A stretch of DNA of 8,133 bases. It comes from JAZGEG01 sp964346665 (GTDB lineage Archaea > Aenigmatarchaeota > Aenigmatarchaeia > QMZP01 > QMZT01). A program made the translations under genes and the position numbers. The DNA is taken from assembly GCA_964346665.1 (NCBI GenBank), contig CAYFVC010000055.1:1-8133 (forward strand), given 5' to 3'. Below are positions 1 through 4,350 of the stretch, one piece after another. The notes under the pieces were generated by a model. That model searched no databases. It was not told the DNA's origin and was given only the letters and a program-made list of their open reading frames with translations. The stretch's first letter is position 1. Each line of letters starts with the position of its first letter.

Positions 1-321
1 GAGAGGAAAATCTTAAATTCCGCGCACGGCTTCATAGATTCAGGGGTTTTACCCGAGAATCTCACGCCCGAGGAGAAGAAATTTTTCGAAAAGGTCGTGG
101 AGTGCATAAAGTCCTTCGAAAACGAGAGGGAGGAAGGATTCGAAAAGGAACAAGAAAAACTCTTTTTGATAACGGTCCTTGAGGATGTTTCTAGATTCGT
201 GGGTATAAATATGAAGAATTACGGTCCTTTCAGGAAAGGGGATATAACAACGATCCCCGAACCAAACGCAGAACTTTTGGTAAAGAAAGATCTCGCAGAA
301 AAAACAGAAATTAAAGATTAA
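1..321 (+). CDS. GINS complex subunit, C-terminal part (Gins51-like), 5' end outside window
   Basis: The frame is open from base 1 to a TAA at 319-321, giving 106 residues of the C-terminal part of a protein. A basic/acidic helical stretch is followed by a compact block (LEDVSRFVG, NYGPFRKGD, IPEPNAELLVKKDLAE). This fits the small GINS B domain, where a 'fVG...yGpf.kGD...lP..na.lLi..g.a' pattern is usual. GINS bridges the MCM helicase and Cdc45/RecJ-like protein in the archaeal replicative helicase. A B domain at the C-terminus matches the Gins51 (Sld5/Psf1-like) order rather than Gins23. A GTG at 97 is only an internal in-frame codon, because coding continues upstream. The gene is convergent with L11, with 7 nt between stops, and pyrimidine-rich DNA just past its stop (about 330-375) could end its transcript inside the L11 tail. 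Family call fairly sure; 51-versus-23 is inference. Confidence 0.8.
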   Translation, partial: ERKILNSAHGFIDSGVLPENLTPEEKKFFEKVVECIKSFENEREEGFEKEQEKLFLITVLEDVSRFVGINMKNYGPFRKGDITTIPEPNAELLVKKDLAEKTEIKD

Positions 322-328
322 AATAGGC

Positions 329-979
329 TTATTCCTTTTTCTCCTCTTTCTTCCCTTCGGGTTTCTCCTCTTTGGCCTCTTCCTTCTCCTCTTCTGGCTT
401 TTCACCCTCTTTCGCTTCTTCCTCTGTAGGTGCTTCTTTCGCTTCCTCCCCTTCTGCTGGTTTTGCTTCACCCTCCGCCGCAGCGGCAGCAGCCGCTTCA
501 GCAGCCGCGGCCTCCTCGGCTGCCTTCCTGTGTGATTCCTCCACAGCTTTCATTTCCTCTTCGCTAAGGGAACCTTCACCAATCGTTATCCCCATACTTC
601 GGGCGGTTCCTCTCACCTGGTTAACATAACGTTTCTCGCTAGATCCGAATTTCGCAGAGGCGATCTTTTTAACCTGCTCCTCCGTGAGATCCCCTGCTCT
701 CACCTTCCCGGTTTCGCTCGAACCCTTCTCAATTTTCAGTTCCCTTTTGATCAGGGCTCCTGCAGGAGGAGAACCAACCTTTATCTCGAACTCCTTGGTT
801 GCGGTGTCAACTATCACCGTAACCGGGACTTTCATCCCCTCAAGATCCTTCGTCTTCCTGTTTATCTCGTCTATAATATCCTGTATGGGAACGCCTAGCG
901 GTCCCAACGCAGGTCCTAGCGGCGGGGCGGCTGTCGCTTTCCCACCTTCAACCATAACCTCGATTTTTTCCTTCGGCAT
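329..979 (-). CDS. rpl11: 50S ribosomal protein L11 (uL11) with long Ala/Glu/Lys-rich C-terminal tail
   Basis: This 216-residue protein is uL11, which binds the GTPase-associated centre of 23S rRNA at the base of the ribosomal stalk. The N-terminal domain (residues 1-70) has the GGKATAAPPLGPALGPLG loop, whose prolines contact elongation factors. The C-terminal rRNA-binding domain (about 71-140) ends in the conserved GTARSMGI segment at 124-131. Archaeal L11 usually ends near residue 160. Here about 65 residues follow (152-216): first Ala-rich, then almost only Glu, Lys, Pro and Ala, with no hydrophobic core, so probably disordered. The composition resembles the hinge of archaeal L12/P1, but the terminal GLG-LF motif of L12 is absent. 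The start at 979 is chosen because the protein begins exactly at the conserved MPKEKIEVMVEGG and lies about 29 nt from a TATA box. L11 stands alone here, without Spt5, L1, L10 or L12 beside it in the visible sequence. Confidence 0.96.
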   Translation of the reverse strand: MPKEKIEVMVEGGKATAAPPLGPALGPLGVPIQDIIDEINRKTKDLEGMKVPVTVIVDTATKEFEIKVGSPPAGALIKRELKIEKGSSETGKVRAGDLTEEQVKKIASAKFGSSEKRYVNQVRGTARSMGITIGEGSLSEEEMKAVEESHRKAAEEAAAAEAAAAAAAEGEAKPAEGEEAKEAPTEEEAKEGEKPEEEKEEAKEEKPEGKKEEKKE

Positions 980-1002
980 AATAATCTGAATATTGAATGG
1001 TA

Positions 1003-1012
1003 AATATATAAA
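1003..1012 (-). promoter_or_regulatory. TATA-box promoter of L11, probably leaderless
   Basis: Read on the minus strand this is TTTATATATT, close to the archaeal box A consensus, preceded by purine-rich CTAAAG that could be the TFB recognition element. Its centre is about 29 nt upstream of the ATG at 979, so transcription should begin at or a few bases before the start codon. No Shine-Dalgarno sequence is visible, which agrees with a leaderless mRNA. Confidence 0.6.
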
Positions 1013-1059
1013 TACTTTAGTGGTTTATCCTTCGATATTTTCTACTACTGTATAACTTT

Positions 1060-1075
1060 TAGACATTTTTGTCTA
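1060..1075. repeat. Perfect 6-bp inverted repeat with 4-nt spacer
   Basis: TAGACA-TTTT-TGTCTA forms a perfect dyad in the gap between the L11 promoter and the end of the Cys-rich gene. It lies about 50 bp upstream of the L11 TATA box, so it could be a regulator site, or a weak hairpin past the end of the Cys-rich gene transcript. It is short, and function is unproven. Confidence 0.3.
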
Positions 1076-1086
1076 CCCTCGCCGCG

Positions 1087-1107
1087 TAATAAAAAGAAAA
1101 AAGAAAG
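1087..1107 (-). terminator. T-rich terminator downstream of the Cys-rich gene
   Basis: On the minus strand this is a pyrimidine run of T5-T6 tracts broken by single C residues, following the stop codons of the Cys-rich gene. Archaeal RNA polymerase terminates intrinsically at such T tracts. The same 21 bases occur unchanged at 4328-4348, right after another minus-strand secreted-protein gene, which strengthens the call. Confidence 0.6.
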
Positions 1108-1140
1108 GGGTGAATGTTTATTTTTACCTGCCTGTTTCTA

Positions 1141-1196
1141 GCAAATCTCGTAATTAGTATAATCACGGGCAAAGCTCGTAATTACTATAATCACTG
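1141..1196. repeat. 28-bp tandem duplication across the 3' end of the Cys-rich gene
   Basis: Two adjacent 28-bp copies (1141-1168 and 1169-1196) match at 25 of 28 positions. The upstream copy (minus-strand sense) encodes the last residues SDYSNYELC. The second copy is read one frame off and supplies the TGA stop at 1163-1165. In its own frame the second copy would encode DYTNYEIC followed by TAG at 1138-1140. Confidence 0.85.
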
Positions 1197-1483
1197 CAAT
1201 CGCACTGTCCGACTATTCTGTCTGGGTTCTTGTTTGCGCACCACGTACAGCAATCGTCGCACACTTCCGGTGGTGGGCTAGTCCCAGCGTTACAAAAATC
1301 CACAGGTGAATTTTCAACTGGCTGTTTTGATTGTCCTCTTGCTGGTGATATAACACATATAGTCTGGACTCCTGGACATGCCGATGCCTTTTCCACCGCA
1401 ACTGCTTCATTCGTCACCGAAGCTATACACCCCAAAGCAAACAACACACTCGCTATTACCAAAAACCCGATTTTCCCCTTCAT
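1163..1483 (-). CDS. Small secreted cysteine-rich protein
   Basis: I do not recognise a family for this 106-residue protein. It begins with a Lys-containing head and a hydrophobic stretch (residues 4-22) typical of a Sec signal peptide, with likely cleavage after an Ala in 21-34. The mature part is about 75 residues with ten cysteines (36, 43, 64, 75, 78, 79, 82, 94, 96, 105), including a dense C-x2-CC-x2-C cluster and a C-x-C. An even number and tight spacing suggest a small disulfide-stabilised, knottin-like fold. Cys19 inside the hydrophobic segment (FALGC) only loosely resembles a lipobox, so a lipoprotein is possible but not favoured. The start at 1483 is supported by a TATA box about 27 nt upstream. 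The C-terminus lies in a tandem duplication that adds only one Pro after the last Cys. The divergent neighbour operon encodes a thiol protein and a signal peptidase that could act on it (inference). Confidence 0.75.
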   Translation of the reverse strand: MKGKIGFLVIASVLFALGCIASVTNEAVAVEKASACPGVQTICVISPARGQSKQPVENSPVDFCNAGTSPPPEVCDDCCTWCANKNPDRIVGQCDCSDYSNYELCP

Positions 1484-1503
1484 GAAACGGACTTAAATTA
1501 CTA

Positions 1504-1514
1504 CTTTAAATAAA
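1504..1514 (-). promoter_or_regulatory. TATA-box promoter of the Cys-rich gene, probably leaderless
   Basis: The minus strand reads TTTATTTAAAG, centred about 27 nt upstream of the ATG at 1483, with A-rich sequence before it. No Shine-Dalgarno motif precedes the start, as expected for a leaderless transcript. It is divergent from the + strand operon promoter roughly 100 bp away. Confidence 0.55.
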
Positions 1515-1553
1515 TTTTGGTGTTGAAAAATATATTTTATGATATCTAGTAAT

Positions 1554-1589
1554 TATTTAGGTATTTAACCATATTTAACGCTATTTAAT
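1554..1589 (+). promoter_or_regulatory. Phased TATTTAAC direct repeats upstream of the operon promoter
   Basis: TATTTAAC occurs at 1562 and 1572, and TATTTAAT at 1582, exactly 10 bp apart, with a weaker upstream copy (TATTTAG at 1554). The block ends about 13 bp before the TATA box at 1603. Ten-bp spacing puts each copy on the same helix face, as in activator or repressor arrays or in intrinsically bent DNA. It lies between two divergent promoters and could serve both. The function is inferred. Confidence 0.45.
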
Positions 1590-1594
1590 AAAAC

Positions 1595-1610
1595 GGAAAA
1601 ATTTTAAATA
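1595..1610 (+). promoter_or_regulatory. BRE/TATA promoter of the propeller-thiol-peptidase operon, leaderless
   Basis: CGGAAAAA (candidate TFB recognition element) runs into TTTAAATA at 1603-1610, a near-ideal archaeal box A. The TATA centre is 25 nt upstream of the ATG at 1632, which places the transcription start at the initiation codon. There is no ribosome-binding motif between them. Confidence 0.7.
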
Positions 1611-1631
1611 TACCCAAGATTATAAAAACCT

Positions 1632-3050
1632 ATGATAAAAAATTTCGGCCTGTTCCTTTTATTTTTGGCAGTGTTTTTCATTCTTATTCCACTCCCTGTT
1701 TTGGGATTTCCAATTTCCGTGAAGTCAGAGGGAAATCTCCTTTATGTCGCTCATCATGACGGGGCGCTCGAAATATGGGACAAATCTTCAGGCTCTCTTG
1801 TCAAAAGATTTTTGACAAATGTTTCGCTGGAATCGTTCGAGACAGACGGGACCAACCTTTATGTCGGTTCTGGTGATGGCGAATTGTTCGTGTTTGACTC
1901 AGTGGGTCGTATATCGAGAGAAATTAACGCGTCACCTGACTCGCCTATAACCGCACTCGCTGTAGATAACTATTCGCAGTTTTTATACACAGGTTCGCTT
2001 AACCATGACATCCGCGTCTGGAACATGAACGACTGGTCCCTTGTCAAATTAATTGAGGACCACAAGCTTTATGTAACCTCGTTTGCGTTAGACGATCGCT
2101 ACCTTTACTCCGCCTCACTTGACGGGTCAGTCAGGGTATGGGATAAGCAGACGCTTGCTTTCGTCAAGAACCTGACAACGCATACTGATTGGCAAGCCGT
2201 AAAAGAAGAGGGCTATGCTATCTGGGAAATGGTTATGTATGGTAACAAAGTTTACACAGGCCACACTAACGGAAAGATAAGGATATGGGATCTGACAACA
2301 GATTCGCTGATCAGGGAGATACGGGCCACCCCTGGTAATGTTAAAGGGCTTGCCACCGATGAGCAATACATCTATTCAGCCAGTTTTTTTGACAAGAGCG
2401 TGAGGATATGGACAATTGAAGGAGAGCCCGTTGAACCCGTATTGTTTTTAGAAAACTTGCCAAGAGAACTGGAAGTCGATGACAGTTACCTATATGTGGG
2501 AGTCACCGAGGGAGGGGTTATGGTTTACAACAAGGACGACTGGAGACTTGCCAAAAAGTTAGGCAATTTCACCGAACCTATTACCAAAGAACTTCAATCA
2601 CCGCCGCTTTTCAATCCAGTGTTAGTGGTCGTGTATACCTTGGCATTATTCTTGGTCATTGCCCTCATGCTGGAAACATACGCTCATTTTAAGAAGAGGC
2701 ACCACAAACTAACCACACGGGGAATCAGAAACTTCCTCTCATCATTTGTTACGATCGATGATTTCCTTAAAATTCTAATCATGTCGTCCGTTATCATCTT
2801 TGTAATAGGTCTGTTGAACACCCGCTCGGTCTTCCCTTCCTACGTATATGGTCTTCAGGCAATTTACTATTTTGATGTGCTTGTCAGAAGGGGAGCGTTG
2901 CTGCCTCTTTGGTTTTTGTTGTTCCCGAGCGTGGCATATTGGATGACAAAAAAATACAATAGGAGGACACGATATTTGGCATTATTTATCTCATTGCTCA
3001 TTGCCATCATCGTGTACCTGATAGCACCGACAGTGTTATGGGTGATTTAA
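1632..3050 (+). CDS. Exported seven-bladed WD40-like propeller with C-terminal multi-pass membrane domain
   Basis: The 472-residue protein starts with a hydrophobic signal or anchor (residues 5-26). Seven repeats follow, each of the form 'lY.g..dg.i.vWd...g.lvk.i', with their cores near residues 37, 77, 118, 158, 207, 248 and 287; the W-D/N ends (IWD, VWN, VWD, IWD) are typical of WD40-type blades. Seven copies predict one closed propeller, usually a protein-interaction platform. After the propeller come about four membrane segments (328-349, 378-396, 422-437, 448-470) with positively charged loops (KKRHHK, KKYNRR). The signal sequence implies that the propeller faces outside and the short basic loops face inside. 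This differs from most WD40 proteins, which are cytoplasmic. It is the first gene of a tight operon: its TAA overlaps the next ATG. The propeller is well supported; the ligand is unknown. Confidence 0.85.
   Translation: MIKNFGLFLLFLAVFFILIPLPVLGFPISVKSEGNLLYVAHHDGALEIWDKSSGSLVKRFLTNVSLESFETDGTNLYVGSGDGELFVFDSVGRISREINASPDSPITALAVDNYSQFLYTGSLNHDIRVWNMNDWSLVKLIEDHKLYVTSFALDDRYLYSASLDGSVRVWDKQTLAFVKNLTTHTDWQAVKEEGYAIWEMVMYGNKVYTGHTNGKIRIWDLTTDSLIREIRATPGNVKGLATDEQYIYSASFFDKSVRIWTIEGEPVEPVLFLENLPRELEVDDSYLYVGVTEGGVMVYNKDDWRLAKKLGNFTEPITKELQSPPLFNPVLVVVYTLALFLVIALMLETYAHFKKRHHKLTTRGIRNFLSSFVTIDDFLKILIMSSVIIFVIGLLNTRSVFPSYVYGLQAIYYFDVLVRRGALLPLWFLLFPSVAYWMTKKYNRRTRYLALFISLLIAIIVYLIAPTVLWVI
3041..3046 (+). 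promoter_or_regulatory. Internal Shine-Dalgarno that selects the thiol protein start
   Basis: GGTGAT matches the archaeal anti-Shine-Dalgarno core and lies a few bases before the ATG at 3050, inside the last codons of the propeller gene. It favours 3050 over the in-frame ATG at 3038, and with the TAATG stop-start overlap indicates translational coupling. Confidence 0.5.
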
Positions 3051-3664
3051 TGAAATTGGAATTCAAGATATTGTATGGCTTGCTGGCATTAGTTATCATT
3101 TTATTTTTTATGTTTGCGGGGAGGCCAGGATCAGCTAATTATGTCCGAATTTCAGATAGTGATCCAATTCTCGGTCGAAGCGATGCCCCTGTCACTATCG
3201 TGGTGTTCGGTGATTACCAATGCGGTTACACGAAGCAATTCTTTGACGAAATCTACCCTCAATTGAAATCAAAATATATAGACGAAGGAAAGGTTAAGCT
3301 TGTCTACAAACAATTCCCTCTCAAAGAAGGAACACGGGATGCTTCAGAAGCTTCACTCTGTGCGAACGACCAAGGAAAATTCTGGTCTTACATTGATATC
3401 ATTCTTGATAGAAAAAAAGAGTGGAACCAGGAAGGCAATACAGCTTTCGTTAAGTACGCTGGTGAGCTCGAACTCAATGAAAATGCCTTTTCGAATTGTT
3501 TAGACCAACATCTACATCGTTCGGATATCGAGAAGGACTATGCCTACGGCCAAGAACTGGAAGTTTCGGGGACACCCACATTCTTCATAAACGGTCTGAG
3601 AATAAGGGGAATTATCCCACTTGAAGATTTCGAGAATGTTTTATCGAAATTCAGATACAAATAA
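3050..3664 (+). CDS. Membrane-anchored DsbA/thioredoxin-fold protein with a monothiol CGYT site
   Basis: The protein is 204 residues from the ATG at 3050, or 208 from the alternative ATG at 3038. One hydrophobic helix (about 7-23) anchors or exports it. A DsbA/BdbD-like (Thioredoxin_4) domain follows: the strand VTIVVFGDYQC, a helical insertion with the usual QGKFW motif (108-112), the cis-Pro loop VSGTPTFFING (172-182), and a C-terminal helix. Family members normally carry CPYC-type active sites. Here residues 58-61 are CGYT, so the buried second Cys is Thr and the intervening Pro is Gly. Cys104 and Cys150 sit at positions where many relatives have a second, structural Cys pair. A monothiol site can form mixed disulfides but cannot do the standard dithiol oxidation cycle alone, so isomerase, reductase-like or chaperone roles are possible. 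It is coupled to the propeller gene upstream, with signal peptidase 27 nt downstream. Confidence 0.85.
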   Translation: MKLEFKILYGLLALVIILFFMFAGRPGSANYVRISDSDPILGRSDAPVTIVVFGDYQCGYTKQFFDEIYPQLKSKYIDEGKVKLVYKQFPLKEGTRDASEASLCANDQGKFWSYIDIILDRKKEWNQEGNTAFVKYAGELELNENAFSNCLDQHLHRSDIEKDYAYGQELEVSGTPTFFINGLRIRGIIPLEDFENVLSKFRYK

Positions 3665-3691
3665 TTTTAAGCAAAAGGTCCAAATAGTATT

Positions 3692-4303
3692 GTGAAAATC
3701 TATACTTTCATAAAATTGGCACGGGTAGTCTTAATCCTTTCTTTTATAGTAGTCCTGTACTTCCTGCTCCCTTACATCTTTCCGGTTATCGGTATCGATT
3801 CATTTGTGATCACTTCTAACAGTATGAAACATTCGGATCAGTCCTTTTTTGAAACATTCTGGAAGAATATGAGCATCGAACCGGAAAATATTCCCTTTAG
3901 GTACGGATTAGAGAGTGGTGACCTGTTGATCGTGGGCCCTTCAGAAAACTACAATACAGGGGATGTTGTCCTCATTAAATTGACTGAAAAAAGTAACATC
4001 GCACACAGAATCTATAAACACAATTCAACGCACTTTAGGGATATTGGAGACAGATGTATGACCGAAGAAAATCTTAAGATAGTCAGCTTGGCCGTAGATG
4101 ACGTATTAGTTGTAGTATGGGACCCCGAAGAAGTTTTTATAGAACCTGACAAAATATACGAGGGACCATATTTTGAGTCATGCACTCACTACTGGATGCC
4201 TGTTCGTTATATCCATGGTAAAGCACTCTTCGCAATTCCGCAGGCAGGCCTACTCCACATGTGGTTGCAAGGACCGGAATGGGACCCGGAACTAACAGAG
4301 TAA
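3692..4303 (+). CDS. Signal peptidase I, archaeal/ER type (S26B-like)
   Basis: The 203-residue protein has one N-terminal membrane helix (about 10-32) and then the S26 catalytic core facing outward. Visible boxes are SNSMK with nucleophile Ser44, GDLLIV (76-81), GDVVLIK (90-96), AHRI with His105, and IGD with Asp120. His in place of the bacterial general-base Lys identifies the archaeal/eukaryotic type. It would remove signal peptides from exported proteins. The catalytic Ser-Met and GDLLIV are separated by about 30 residues (46-75) where canonical enzymes have about 8. The second acidic position after GD is Glu-rich (TEE) instead of the usual Asp. It starts with GTG at 3692; GGTC lies 11 nt upstream and an ATAATTTTAA stretch about 25 nt upstream could be a weak internal promoter. 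As third gene of the operon it may process the neighbouring secreted proteins (inference). Confidence 0.85.
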   Translation: MKIYTFIKLARVVLILSFIVVLYFLLPYIFPVIGIDSFVITSNSMKHSDQSFFETFWKNMSIEPENIPFRYGLESGDLLIVGPSENYNTGDVVLIKLTEKSNIAHRIYKHNSTHFRDIGDRCMTEENLKIVSLAVDDVLVVVWDPEEVFIEPDKIYEGPYFESCTHYWMPVRYIHGKALFAIPQAGLLHMWLQGPEWDPELTE

Positions 4304-4327
4304 AAATAAAATCCCCTTTCCCTTATT

Positions 4328-4348
4328 TAATAAAAAGAAAAAAGAAAG
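4328..4348 (-). terminator. T-rich terminator downstream of the FG-GAP/MopE gene
   Basis: The minus strand shows consecutive T tracts with single C interruptions, beginning two bases after the TAA of the 737-residue gene. The 21 bases equal those at 1087-1107. It lies in the 47-bp gap between convergent genes, and its + strand is A-rich, so it should terminate only the minus-strand transcript. Confidence 0.65.
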
Positions 4349-4350
4349 AA

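Noticed and set aside
49..471. Long minus-strand frame encoding an Arg/Lys-rich protein
   Set aside because: It overlaps both the GINS end and the Glu/Lys-rich L11 tail. The basic run is the tail's GAA/GAG and AAG codons read in another frame, and both overlapping genes have clear family matches.
1427..1429. Lipobox cysteine (Cys19) in the small Cys-rich protein
   Set aside because: The residues before it (FALG) fit a lipobox poorly, and the Cys lies within the hydrophobic core, so ordinary signal-peptide cleavage further on is more likely.
1554..1589. CRISPR-like repeat array
   Set aside because: Units are 8-10 bp with no spacers, so this is a regulatory or bent-DNA pattern, not a CRISPR.
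3038..3040. ATG at 3038 as start of the thiol protein
   Set aside because: The ATG at 3050 overlaps the upstream stop as TAATG, and GGTGAT lies a few bases before it. 3038 has no ribosome site and adds only four residues.
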